From CAJQLB01 sp041392065 (GTDB lineage Bacteria > Bacteroidota > Bacteroidia > Flavobacteriales > Flavobacteriaceae), in NCBI GenBank assembly GCA_041392065.1, contig JAWKMU010000001.1, positions 496,001 through 560,000 on the forward strand: a stretch of 64,000 bases of DNA, read 5' to 3'. Positions 16,923 through 25,548 of the stretch are shown piece after piece. The notes below the pieces were generated by a model. That model made no database searches, had not been told where the DNA came from, and was given only the letters and a program-made list of their open reading frames with translations. The translations under genes were made by a program, and so were the position numbers. Position 1 is the first letter of the stretch. Every line of letters starts with the position of its first letter.

Positions 16923-17864
16923 CTAATTAATCACTAATTTTTTTAGCGACGAATTTCCTTTAGTTGAAGTAACTTTCACCAAATAAATTCCAGAGTTTAA
17001 ATCTTCTAAATTAAGCTGCGTTTTGGTATGTGTTGAATTTACATTTACTGACTTTACTAATTTACCAATAACATCATAAAACTTTAAATTGTCAATAGGT
17101 TCGGAAGTTTTATTTTGAATAGAAATTGAGCTACTTGTTGGATTGGGACTCAGTGTAATTCCAGATTTAAAATCACTATTCGGTACATTTAATACAGATT
17201 CTAAAGTAATTGTCATTGTTGCCACTTTTTTATCATTAAAAGGAGGAACATTAATTAAGCTTGATATATTTTCTTGAGGTGTTGTTGCAGGATTATTGGT
17301 GTCATAAATAGTGCCATCTTCGGTTCCAGCATCATAAGGAAAAAGGTCTATTGATAAATTTGTTTCCCAGCTTCCACCATTTCTAAGAGAAACACCATGA
17401 ATTCCTGCAAACCAATCTGGACTTGGCGCAATCATGGTTACTAATGTTAGTAATGGAAAATCTTCACTAACACTAATATTCATTAGCGTTGAGGTTCCCA
17501 TTGCATGATTTGGGTTAAACGACTGTTGTAGCCACTGATTAGCATTACCATCAGATATAGCTGCATTAACCTCACTAAAAAACTCATCATTATCACCTCT
17601 TTCGGCAACATCTTCTATACCTAAAGTGGCCATTTGTCCTGGTTGCCAAAATGTTACATTTGAGTTGTGCGTTGCACCAACCAAACTCGACCAATGGTCA
17701 TTACTTGGTAAAGGTATCATGCCATTATCGCTGTGGTCTGTATCGTTCCAGTTTCCTGTAAAGGTAATAGTATAAGTTGCTATGGATTGACCAAAAGAAA
17801 ACCCTGAAATATTAAAAAGAAGTAATAACTGGATAGATTTTAAAAATACAATGCTTGTTTTCAT
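16923..17864 (-). CDS. Secreted spondin-domain protein with type IX sorting signal
   Basis: A 313-residue protein with a signal peptide (to about residue 25), a spondin_N domain (about 28-225: YTITFTGNWNDTDHSDNGMIPLPSNDHWS, the acidic GIEDVAERGDN and APSPDWFAGIHGVSLRNGGSW), and a C-terminal domain of the type A sorting family (LSPNPTSSSISI ... YDVIGKLVK ... LNSGIYLVKVTS ... KKLVIN). It should be exported by Sec and then carried through the outer membrane by the type IX system and anchored or released. Spondin_N suggests adhesion or calcium binding; the ligand is unknown. Confidence 0.9.
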   Translation of the reverse strand: MKTSIVFLKSIQLLLLFNISGFSFGQSIATYTITFTGNWNDTDHSDNGMIPLPSNDHWSSLVGATHNSNVTFWQPGQMATLGIEDVAERGDNDEFFSEVNAAISDGNANQWLQQSFNPNHAMGTSTLMNISVSEDFPLLTLVTMIAPSPDWFAGIHGVSLRNGGSWETNLSIDLFPYDAGTEDGTIYDTNNPATTPQENISSLINVPPFNDKKVATMTITLESVLNVPNSDFKSGITLSPNPTSSSISIQNKTSEPIDNLKFYDVIGKLVKSVNVNSTHTKTQLNLEDLNSGIYLVKVTSTKGNSSLKKLVIN

Positions 17865-17992
17865 GGTTAGTAGCTTTTGTATATTTTGTATGAAAAAAAT
17901 TAAAATCCTTACATATTCTTTAAATAAATTGAATATTTAACCACACTTAAGATTAAAAAATAGTAGTATTTTTACCAGACTTAAGTAATGTA

Positions 17993-18859
17993 ATGTCAGA
18001 CCAAATTAAAATCATTGAATGCCCAAGAGATGCTATGCAAGGCATAAAAGATTTTATATCTACCGAAGATAAGGTGCATTATATACAGTCTTTATTACGA
18101 GTAGGTTTTGATACTATTGACTTTGGAAGCTTTGTATCACCAAAAGCGATTCCTCAAATGGTTGATACAGCTGAGGTTTTAGCACAACTTGATTTGTCAA
18201 AAACAAAAAGCAAATTATTAGCTATCGTTGCTAATACAAGAGGAGCAATGGATGCAACACAGTACAATGAAATTGATTATTTGGGTTTTCCTTTTTCAAT
18301 CTCTGAAAATTTTCAGATGCGTAATACACATAAAACCATTGCTCAATCTGTGGTTACACTTCAAGAAATTTTGGATGTTGCAGCCAAATCTAATAAAGAA
18401 GTTGTAGCTTATTTATCAATGGGATTTGGTAATCCTTATGGTGATCCTTGGGATGTTGATATAGTTGGAGAATGGACAGAACGGTTGAGTAAAATGGGAG
18501 TAAAAATTTTATCTCTTAGCGATACCATTGGAAGTTCTAATCCTGAAAACATAGAGTATTTGTTTTCTAATCTTATTCCAAAATATCCAGACATTGAATT
18601 TGGTGCGCATTTACATACCACACCAAGCACATGGTTTGAAAAAGTGAATGCAGCTTATTTAGCTGGTTGCAAACGTTTTGATGGTGCTATTCAGGGCTTT
18701 GGAGGTTGCCCAATGGCAAAAGATGAGCTTACTGGGAATATGCCAACCGAAAAATTACTGTCCTATTTTACGTCTAAAAAAGCGGCTAATAATTTAAATG
18801 CTTTGAGTTTTGAAAGTGCTTATAATGAGGCTTCTAAAATCTTCAATAAATACCATTAA
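17993..18859 (+). CDS. Hydroxymethylglutaryl-CoA lyase
   Basis: A 288-residue TIM-barrel protein of the HMGL-like/DRE-TIM metallolyase family. The first strand carries IIECPRDAMQ (the PRD arginine/aspartate motif). DTIDFGSFVSPKAIPQM, the metal-ligand histidines in FGAHLHTT, and the cysteine loop FGGCPMAKDELTGNMPTE match HMG-CoA lyase. The reaction cleaves HMG-CoA to acetyl-CoA and acetoacetate, the last step of leucine degradation, which fits with leucine dehydrogenase elsewhere in the window. It is transcribed alone and followed by a terminator. Confidence 0.88.
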   Translation: MSDQIKIIECPRDAMQGIKDFISTEDKVHYIQSLLRVGFDTIDFGSFVSPKAIPQMVDTAEVLAQLDLSKTKSKLLAIVANTRGAMDATQYNEIDYLGFPFSISENFQMRNTHKTIAQSVVTLQEILDVAAKSNKEVVAYLSMGFGNPYGDPWDVDIVGEWTERLSKMGVKILSLSDTIGSSNPENIEYLFSNLIPKYPDIEFGAHLHTTPSTWFEKVNAAYLAGCKRFDGAIQGFGGCPMAKDELTGNMPTEKLLSYFTSKKAANNLNALSFESAYNEASKIFNKYH

Positions 18860-18861
18860 AA

Positions 18862-18885
18862 ACCCTCGCTTAAAAAAGCAAGGGT
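18862..18885 (+). terminator. Hairpin after HMG-CoA lyase
   Basis: ACCCT-CGCTT (18862-18871) pairs with AAGC-AAGGGT (18876-18885), with one mismatch side. The T-run after it is interrupted (CTTGGTTTATT). Confidence 0.6.
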
Positions 18886-18925
18886 CTTGGTTTATTAGGT
18901 AAACTTATTTTTAGATAAACGATAA

Positions 18926-19582
18926 TTATTCAAAACTTGTTTCTCCCATGTTAGGCTGATAAACATAATTAAACGTGTAGTGTCTTGAGTCGTTTGCAGC
19001 GATCTCTGGTGTAATTTCAGAAGGAGCATCTTTATAATAACTTAAAATTTCAACCTTTGCGTATAGACCATTTCTTGTTTTAAATACTAATATTTTTCCA
19101 GGAGTAGGAGCAATGGTATTGTTTGATGGATTGTAAGTGTACCAGCCATTTCCACTACCAGTAGTTATGGCATAACCTTCGGTTGAATCTTGAATAAATA
19201 ATGACGTGTCTACCAATTGTACTGAAGCCATAGTGCCAGAAGTAATATAAACTGCTGCATCTCCAGTTCTTTCAGGTTCGTCTGTTGCTCCAAAAGACTC
19301 ACCTCCATTAACAATAATTGTAGAGCCTCTAAATGCAATATCCCAATCTGTTTCACTTGTAGTAGATGCTCCAGTGGCAAAATCAAATTTTATAAATTCG
19401 CCTGAAACTGGTAGTGGTTGTCCTGTATTTGGGTCAATTCCTCCTTGTTGCGGAGCATATAAATTGCTAACTGTATTGGTTTCTACTTCTAAAGATGATT
19501 GGGTATTGTCATCATCTGTGGTACAAGATCCGAAAGAAATAAGAAGAACTAATAGAGAAAATAGTTTTATTGTATTGTTCAT
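18926..19582 (-). CDS. HmuY-family heme-binding lipoprotein
   Basis: The mature domain has the HmuY hallmarks: a hexad near TGASTTSETDWDIAFRGSTIIVNGGESFG and the later RTGDAAVYITSGT and GKILVFKTRNGLYAKVEILSYYKD strands. HmuY-like proteins are outer-membrane lipoproteins that capture heme and pass it to a TonB receptor. The frame is open from 19627, but the lipoprotein signal begins at the ATG at 19582 (MNNTIKLFSLLVLLISFGSC, lipobox FGSC). It directly follows the TonB receptor gene on the minus strand and is almost surely co-transcribed. Heme-ligand residues cannot be assigned without a structure. Confidence 0.88.
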   Translation of the reverse strand: MNNTIKLFSLLVLLISFGSCTTDDDNTQSSLEVETNTVSNLYAPQQGGIDPNTGQPLPVSGEFIKFDFATGASTTSETDWDIAFRGSTIIVNGGESFGATDEPERTGDAAVYITSGTMASVQLVDTSLFIQDSTEGYAITTGSGNGWYTYNPSNNTIAPTPGKILVFKTRNGLYAKVEILSYYKDAPSEITPEIAANDSRHYTFNYVYQPNMGETSFE

Positions 19583-19645
19583 GTTATTAATTGTTTTTGA
19601 ATTGTTTTTAAGAATTTGCGATTTCATAATTTTAGAGTTACATAT

Positions 19646-21700
19646 TTAAAATTGAATATTAAGTTTTCCGTATATAATTCGTCCAGCAATATTGCTTATG
19701 TTTTGTGTGTCTGTAAAGTTGAAAAGGTTATCTATGCCAAAACCTAATTGATAGTTGTTGTGTAAGGTTTTATTAATGGCAAAATCAATTATAGTGTAGC
19801 CATTAACAAAATCGTCATAAGTATCTAAGTAACTGTTTCCATTACTATCAATAAGACCATATTTACTTCGATAAGTTCCTCTAAGGTTGGTGTCCAAATT
19901 CCATTGAGGTAAATCATAAAACAACTTTAAATTAGCCATGTGGCGTGATCTGTTATACAGACCAAAGTAGTCGTCTTTTTTTAATTGAAAAGAGGGAGAA
20001 GTTGGGTTTTCTCTTGCGAATACTTCGCCATTTTTAAATGCTTTTTCTGCATTTTTGTCCTTGGCAAACAAAAGTTGATATCCTCCTGATATTTTAAGTT
20101 TGTAGCTTGGTTTCCAAGTTGTATTAAACTCTAATCCTTGTGTGTAAACCCTGTTTACATTATAGTAACTAAATACATTTTGACCATTGGTTTTATTGGC
20201 TATTACTCGCGTGTCTATTAAATCGTCAATATTATTTCTAAAAGTATTTAGGCTAAACTTAATTTCAGGTGATGCTTTAAAGTCTAATCCAATATTTATG
20301 CTTACAGAATTTTCAGGATTAAGCTCGTTTTCAAATTCTGAAATAGGAACTACAATGTTTGCTATTTCTCCTTGTTCTTCAAGTTTAGGAATAGCAGTAT
20401 TTACAGCATTATAGCCTAAAACAGTATAGCCAACTGTAGCGTTTGTAAAATCGAAATACAGTTGTCTAAAATCTGGTACTTTAAATCCATAGCCAATAGA
20501 AGTTTTTACAGCAAGCTTATTGCTTATTTCATATCTAATAGCAGCTTTTGGACTAAATTGCGACTTGTACTTGTTGTGACTGTCAAAACGCGCTCCTAAG
20601 ATAAGGTTGATTTTTTCGTTTAAATCTACATCATATTGAAGGTAAATGTAAGGCGAATTAAATTTGGGTTGTATCGTAAAATCTGTTCTGTCTAATGTTT
20701 CATGGCTTAAACCTATTCCTCCTATAAAATTATTGGCAGCGTTTAAGTTGTAAGTTGCTCTAATCTCAGGACGCATCAATAATTGGTTGTAAAAGCTGTT
20801 GCTAAATCTGCTTCCATTGTCTTCATTCAAAAAATCTTTGGCTTTGTATCTTGTTGCATAAAATTCAAAATAACTGCTCCACTTTTTGCTATATGTATGG
20901 CTTAATTTTGCATGACTATTCCATTCGTTAATTTCGCTTTCTCCTTTTAAACTTGTAGAGGCAATGTAGTTTTGATTTTGTGTAAAGTATTTCCCAGTAA
21001 GAAGTAGATTTGTGTTTTCAGAAAAATCGTAGGTGATTTTTGTGTTAAGTGTATAATTACTAAAGGGTTCTACAGTATTTAAATTGTCGTTATCGTTTAA
21101 ATCGTAACCATTGCTGCTATAATGATTAAGATAAGTGTTAATGCCAAATTTTTCTTTTTTATAATTAATGGTTGTGCTAATATCGTTAACATTAAAAGTG
21201 CCTAATCTGTAGTTTAACTCTCCTTTTAAGCCAAGTTTTGGAGTTTCTGTAATGATGTTTATAACACCACCAAGTGCTTCACTACCATAAAGACTTGATG
21301 AAGCACCTTTAACAATTTCAATTTGTTTAATATTTCCTACTGAAATTCTACTGATATCTAAAGTACCAGCCGAACGTCCAATAAGCGGAACTCCATCAAC
21401 TAAGATTAAGGTGTATTGTGAATCTAATCCTTGTAATTGGATACCTTCTCCACCTCCAAAATCAGGTACTGTTGTTAAACCAGTTTGCTCATTTAAAATA
21501 TCGTTTAATCTTACAGAATTTGAGCTTTTTATATCTTTTTTTGAAATAATTTGAGCAGGCATTGGTAATGAGGATAATTGCCTTATAGTTCTAGTGGCTG
21601 TTATGAGTACTTCGTTAAGTTCGTGAGTGATAAGTGAATCTTGCGCGTTGGTAAAACCTAAATTAAATATCGTAATAAGCACTAATGCTACCTTCTTCAT
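19646..21700 (-). CDS. TonB-dependent outer-membrane receptor (HmuR-like)
   Basis: A 684-residue receptor with signal peptide (~1-20), a plug domain (~35-150: LNEVLITATRTIRQLSSLPMPAQIISKKDIKSS, LQGLDSQYTLILVDGVPLIGR, VKGASSSLYGSEALGGVINI) and a 22-strand-type barrel ending in an aromatic-rich KLNIQF. LNEVLITATR is the TonB box region. Because HmuY follows it, the most likely substrate is heme or another iron compound. A TAATTTTG -7-like element reads leftward from 21734-21727. It diverges from the porin/FMN operon. Confidence 0.93.
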   Translation of the reverse strand: MKKVALVLITIFNLGFTNAQDSLITHELNEVLITATRTIRQLSSLPMPAQIISKKDIKSSNSVRLNDILNEQTGLTTVPDFGGGEGIQLQGLDSQYTLILVDGVPLIGRSAGTLDISRISVGNIKQIEIVKGASSSLYGSEALGGVINIITETPKLGLKGELNYRLGTFNVNDISTTINYKKEKFGINTYLNHYSSNGYDLNDNDNLNTVEPFSNYTLNTKITYDFSENTNLLLTGKYFTQNQNYIASTSLKGESEINEWNSHAKLSHTYSKKWSSYFEFYATRYKAKDFLNEDNGSRFSNSFYNQLLMRPEIRATYNLNAANNFIGGIGLSHETLDRTDFTIQPKFNSPYIYLQYDVDLNEKINLILGARFDSHNKYKSQFSPKAAIRYEISNKLAVKTSIGYGFKVPDFRQLYFDFTNATVGYTVLGYNAVNTAIPKLEEQGEIANIVVPISEFENELNPENSVSINIGLDFKASPEIKFSLNTFRNNIDDLIDTRVIANKTNGQNVFSYYNVNRVYTQGLEFNTTWKPSYKLKISGGYQLLFAKDKNAEKAFKNGEVFARENPTSPSFQLKKDDYFGLYNRSRHMANLKLFYDLPQWNLDTNLRGTYRSKYGLIDSNGNSYLDTYDDFVNGYTIIDFAINKTLHNNYQLGFGIDNLFNFTDTQNISNIAGRIIYGKLNIQF

Positions 21701-21820
21701 AAGTGTTGTTTTTATTGAAAACGCAGCAAAATTAGCAGATATAATCTTTTTAAAATAACGCTAAAAGAACTATTAATAACGAAAGCAGAACTCTTCCATA
21801 TTAACACAAATAAGCAGCTA

Positions 21821-21848
21821 TAAATTATTTAAAATAATTCTAAATAAA
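21821..21848. promoter_or_regulatory. Operator-like dyad, copy 1 (upstream of promoter)
   Basis: The site holds the dyad TTATTTA (21825-21831) / TAAATAA (21841-21847) with a 9-base spacer. It matches 21894-21921 at 26 of 28 positions and ends 3 bases before the TTG of the porin promoter. Iron-dependent control (Fur-like) is a guess from the neighbouring genes. Confidence 0.7.
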
Positions 21849-21850
21849 GT

Positions 21851-21880
21851 TTGGTTTTATCATTTTCAGTATTATTTTTG
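21851..21880 (+). promoter_or_regulatory. Consensus promoter of the porin/FMN operon
   Basis: TTG (21851-21853), a 19-base spacer and TATTTTTG (21873-21880) form the best match to the Bacteroidota housekeeping promoter in the window. The start site would fall near 21887, between the two operator-like dyads. Confidence 0.8.
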
Positions 21881-21893
21881 TCGCTTCAAACAA

Positions 21894-21921
21894 TAAATTA
21901 TTTATAATAAGTCTAAATAAA
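21894..21921. promoter_or_regulatory. Operator-like dyad, copy 2 (downstream of promoter)
   Basis: The same dyad TTATTTA (21898-21904) / TAAATAA (21914-21920) stands just after the predicted transcription start and 23 bases before the porin ATG. The centre-to-centre distance to copy 1 is 73 bases, close to seven helical turns, so both sites face the same side of the DNA. Confidence 0.7.
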
Positions 21922-21944
21922 AATAAATCAACTATTTTTTAAAA

Positions 21945-23123
21945 ATGAAAAATCTAATCCTGCTTTTTTTAGTTATAATATGCACATTTACAAATGCTCA
22001 AACTGCACAAGATTCTATTACTTTTGATCCTCAAAAACAATTAAATGCAGCACAGCGTTTATTGTCTGGAAATTATGGTGAAGCCATAACTGTTGGTGCT
22101 TATGGAGAAATTACATATAACCAACCTGAAGCATTAAACGGTGAAATGGATGTGCAACGATTGGTTTTACTTTTTGGTTATAAATTTACTGATGAAGTTC
22201 AGTTTATAACAGAAATAGAATTTGAACATGTAGAGGAGATTTTTGTAGAACAAGCTTTTGTTAATTATGCAGTTGCGCCAAATGTTAGCCTACGAGGTGG
22301 TTTGATGTTAGTTCCCATGGGAATCGTAAATGAATTTCATGAACCAACTACGTTTAATGGAGTTGAAAGACCTTCGGTTGATAATGTTATTGTTCCAACA
22401 ACTTGGAGAGAAATAGGAGTAGGAATTACAGGTAGATTTAATGACTTATCCTTAGGTTATCAAGCTTATGTTTTTAACGGATTTAAATCTACAGCGTTTG
22501 ATGGAGAAGGAGGTATTAATGGATATTTAAAGGGCTCAAATGGTTTAAGAAGTGGAAGACAAAAAGCAATTCAATCTTCAATTGACAGTCCTACTTTTTC
22601 TTTAAAATTTGATTACTATGGTATTCCAGGTTTACGTTTAGGACTTTCAGGTTATTTTGGAGCTACACAAGCTGAGGACGACGTTGAATCAATTGATGGT
22701 TCTAATATTGGAATTTCAATGATTGGTCTAGATGCACGTTATGCATATAAGCGTTTTACAGCAAGAGGCCAATTTATACATGCATCATTATCAAATACAG
22801 ATTCTTATAATAACTTAACAAATAAAGATTTAGGAAGTGCTTTGCAAGGTTGGTATTTAGAAGCTGCTTTTAATTTATTGCCACAAGAAAAAAAGCAGCG
22901 TTTGTTTGCCTTTGCTAGATATGAGCAATATGATACACATGCAGCAACAGAAGGTGACTTAATGCGAAATGATGCCTATAACAGAAATGATTTCACTACT
23001 GGATTAAGTTATCATATCGCACCAGGAGTTGTTTTAAAAGGTGATTATCAGTTTAGAAATAATGCGGTTTCTGCCGATAATGTACCAAATATGCTCAACT
23101 TTGGAGTAGGTGTTTGGTTTTAA
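21945..23123 (+). CDS. Outer-membrane beta-barrel porin-like protein
   Basis: A 392-residue protein with a signal peptide (MKNLILLFLVIICTFTNAQ). The rest is made of alternating-hydrophobic strands ending in the aromatic residues GVGVWF, the usual C-terminal signature for BAM-dependent insertion. The segments LRGGLMLVPMGIVNEFHEPTTFNGVERP and VPTTWREIGVGITG resemble the phosphate-selective OprO/OprP-like barrel group. It heads an operon with the FMN-binding and membrane-protein genes, under the operator-flanked promoter shared with the divergent heme receptor region. A role in iron or anion uptake is inferred only from that context. Confidence 0.85.
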   Translation: MKNLILLFLVIICTFTNAQTAQDSITFDPQKQLNAAQRLLSGNYGEAITVGAYGEITYNQPEALNGEMDVQRLVLLFGYKFTDEVQFITEIEFEHVEEIFVEQAFVNYAVAPNVSLRGGLMLVPMGIVNEFHEPTTFNGVERPSVDNVIVPTTWREIGVGITGRFNDLSLGYQAYVFNGFKSTAFDGEGGINGYLKGSNGLRSGRQKAIQSSIDSPTFSLKFDYYGIPGLRLGLSGYFGATQAEDDVESIDGSNIGISMIGLDARYAYKRFTARGQFIHASLSNTDSYNNLTNKDLGSALQGWYLEAAFNLLPQEKKQRLFAFARYEQYDTHAATEGDLMRNDAYNRNDFTTGLSYHIAPGVVLKGDYQFRNNAVSADNVPNMLNFGVGVWF

Positions 23124-23132
23124 TATGAGATT

Positions 23133-23660
23133 ATGAATTATAAACAAGTTATTGGTTTTTGTTTTGTTTTTTCACTATTGTCATTTAGTTTGCCTAAGAA
23201 CATTCAGAAAAGAGTTGATAAGGAAGTTAAAAGTTATTTCAATATTGAAGATTACAAGTTAATTGATGTAAAAATTGAATCAGCAATAACTAAAGATCTA
23301 CCCTCAAAGTTCGGTGAAAATAACTTGTTTAAAATTCAAGCAAACAATTCTCTATTAGGCTACGCTTATATAGCTTCTGCACCTAGTAAAACAGCAGAGT
23401 TTGATTATTTAGTATTATTTGATACTGATTGGATTATTGCTAAATCTAAGGTACTCATTTATAGAGAAGAGTATGGTGGCGAAATTGGTAGTAAACGATG
23501 GCTTAGACAATTTGATGGAAAAAAACCAACTGATGAGCTGGCTTATGGAGACAATATTATGGCAATTTCTGGAGCAACTATTTCAGTGAGATCTATGACT
23601 AATGCAATAAACGATTTACTAAAATCAATAAAAATTCTTCAACAAAACGAAAAACTGTAA
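23133..23660 (+). CDS. FMN-binding domain protein (flavinylated, exported)
   Basis: A 175-residue protein with an N-terminal hydrophobic export or anchor segment and one FMN_bind domain. The flavinylation motif is visible as D140 ... SGAT (146-149) followed by ISVRSM; by family knowledge the threonine (T149) is esterified to FMN by ApbE. Such domains carry electrons on the outer face of the inner membrane, often for extracytoplasmic reductases. It lies 9 bases after the porin gene and its stop codon touches the next ATG (TAATG), so translation is probably coupled. No ApbE gene is in the window. Confidence 0.86.
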   Translation: MNYKQVIGFCFVFSLLSFSLPKNIQKRVDKEVKSYFNIEDYKLIDVKIESAITKDLPSKFGENNLFKIQANNSLLGYAYIASAPSKTAEFDYLVLFDTDWIIAKSKVLIYREEYGGEIGSKRWLRQFDGKKPTDELAYGDNIMAISGATISVRSMTNAINDLLKSIKILQQNEKL

Positions 23661-24157
23661 TGCAACTAAATGGTTTAATTTACAATTTATCAAAAGAACT
23701 GAAATGGCTCATTGCAGCCTTTGTTATTGTTCTTTCTATTGGCTTTTATTCAGGTTTGTTGTTTGTTGGTGAAACTTCATCTGCAAATCCAAATGGTATT
23801 GAAGAACACTATTTAGGTAACGAAGCTGATGAAAATGCTGAGGTTTTGAAATTTAAAAAAAGTGAACAAGAAATGCTCACTTTAGTTCATAATCACATAC
23901 TTTCTATGTCTGTTATTTTCTTTTTGGTTGGAGCTATTTTAAGTATAGCCAGACTTAATAAAAAGCTCAAATTATTTTTAATGATTGAGCCTTTCATTTC
24001 TATTATCTTAACCTTTGGTGGTTTATTTATACTCTGGAAAGGTGTCTTTTGGATGAAGTACATTGTTATACTTTCTGGTATTTTGATGACATTAACCTAT
24101 ACAATTTCAATACTTATAATACTTAGTCAATTAGTAAAGTCTTCAACTAAGAGCTAA
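23660..24157 (+). CDS. Four-helix inner-membrane protein of the FMN operon
   Basis: A 165-residue protein with four hydrophobic helices (about 15-35, 80-100, 106-125 and 128-155). Between the first two is a ~40-residue extracytoplasmic loop (GETSSANPNGIEEHYLGNEADENAEVLKF). An H/N-rich segment TLVHNHILSMSVIFFLVG opens helix 2, so the histidines could bind a cofactor. I do not recognise a named family. The one-base overlap with the FMN-binding gene points to a joint role, perhaps as the membrane electron donor. It converges with and overlaps the next gene by 11 bases. Confidence 0.75.
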   Translation: MQLNGLIYNLSKELKWLIAAFVIVLSIGFYSGLLFVGETSSANPNGIEEHYLGNEADENAEVLKFKKSEQEMLTLVHNHILSMSVIFFLVGAILSIARLNKKLKLFLMIEPFISIILTFGGLFILWKGVFWMKYIVILSGILMTLTYTISILIILSQLVKSSTKS

Positions 24158-25451
24158 TTACAACATGTTCCTTATTAAATAGTTTAGCTGTAAAATAAAA
24201 TGTTCCTAAAAAGCTTGTAAAAAAATAAAAGAGCATTAGGTGGTTTCCAAACGAGAGGTATTCAGATAGACCAAACCAATCATCAGTAGTTAAAATAACA
24301 TAGATGCCTATACCACAAAAAAGAATTTCAGCTACAATGGCAACTTTGTTATTATCCATTAAAGACGTGTATCCATAAATGCCAAAAAATACAATCAATC
24401 CATAAAGCAAAAGATCAGTAGATTCAATATTCCTGAAATTATAAAACATAAAAAGCAACAGCAAAGTAGTTGCAATTAACTGAAAAACAGACCAATAAAT
24501 AAGCTCTTTAGTTGGGTTTGTGTTATATTTTATTTGTGTATAAGGATTTTCAACAATTGAAATAGGAAATTTTTCGGCTACATCTTTAGGTCGCCAACCT
24601 GTTGGCATAAACCATATTCTGAATTTATCAAACCAACTATTAGTTCGCCAAGCATCTTTTATTAAACGCCATATATGTTGAAAGTTTATAAGTATTGGGT
24701 TCCAAGTTTGAGCAGGTTTTAAAACACCATATACTGGAGGAATATCATCCATTTCTTCCTGAAAAGTTCCAAACATTCTGTCCCAAACGCAAAAAATGGC
24801 AGCTAAGTTTTTGTCAATGTATTCTTTATTAATAGCATGATGCACACGATGTTGAGAAGGAGTCACAATAATATACTCTAGAAAACCTAATTTACCAATA
24901 TGCTTGGTATGATACCAAAATTGTGCAAATAAATGTAAAGGAGCTAATACTGAAATGACTTTATGAGGGACGCCAAGTATTGCAGCAGGAATCAATAATA
25001 TTGAAAAATAGCCTAAAAGATTTGAAATAGATTGTCTTAAAGCACAAGCTAAATTAAACTCTTCACTACTATGATGAATCACGTGTTGATTCCAGAAAAA
25101 ATTTATTTTATGACTTAACCTATGGTTCCAATAACTTGCAAAGTCCATACAAATAAATGCAATCACATAAACAAGCCATGTGGTTTCAATTTCAAAAACA
25201 GCTAAATGCTTTAATAAGAATGGGTAAGAAACAATAACGAAAACCAAACCTAATGAATCCTTAATAATATTGGTAAGTCCAGAGCTTAAGCTTGAAATAG
25301 TGTCCATAGGTCTATGCATTTGTTTTTTTACAAAATGACCATATAAAATTTCAAATAAAACTAAACCAATAAAAAAAGGAATAGCATAAAGTAGTGCAGT
25401 TGCGTATGCTTCCATGAAAAAAGTTATAAAATTTAAAAGTAAATATTTCAA
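24147..25451 (-). CDS. Fatty-acid hydroxylase / sterol desaturase family membrane protein
   Basis: A 434-residue integral membrane di-iron enzyme. The histidine clusters are H110-RLS-H114, H123-VI-H126-H127 and H201-RV-H204-H205, the standard pattern of the family. The catalytic domain occupies about residues 10-260; the extra C-terminal part (300-430) has four more hydrophobic helices of unknown role. It probably hydroxylates or desaturates a lipid in the membrane. An ATG at residue 13 (MEAYATALLYA) is an alternative start. Confidence 0.85.
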   Translation of the reverse strand: MKYLLLNFITFFMEAYATALLYAIPFFIGLVLFEILYGHFVKKQMHRPMDTISSLSSGLTNIIKDSLGLVFVIVSYPFLLKHLAVFEIETTWLVYVIAFICMDFASYWNHRLSHKINFFWNQHVIHHSSEEFNLACALRQSISNLLGYFSILLIPAAILGVPHKVISVLAPLHLFAQFWYHTKHIGKLGFLEYIIVTPSQHRVHHAINKEYIDKNLAAIFCVWDRMFGTFQEEMDDIPPVYGVLKPAQTWNPILINFQHIWRLIKDAWRTNSWFDKFRIWFMPTGWRPKDVAEKFPISIVENPYTQIKYNTNPTKELIYWSVFQLIATTLLLLFMFYNFRNIESTDLLLYGLIVFFGIYGYTSLMDNNKVAIVAEILFCGIGIYVILTTDDWFGLSEYLSFGNHLMLFYFFTSFLGTFYFTAKLFNKEHVVISS

Positions 25452-25517
25452 TCCAATTAAAAAAACGATAATCTTCTGATAACTTTAATAATCTATCTTT
25501 AAATGAAATAAAATGTG

Positions 25518-25525
25518 TAAATTTG
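25518..25525 (+). promoter_or_regulatory. -7 element of guaB
   Basis: TAAATTTG matches TAnnTTTG, 23 bases before the guaB ATG. No clear TTG stands 17-23 bases upstream. Confidence 0.5.
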
Positions 25526-25548
25526 CATGCAATTAAAAGCCAAACGCT

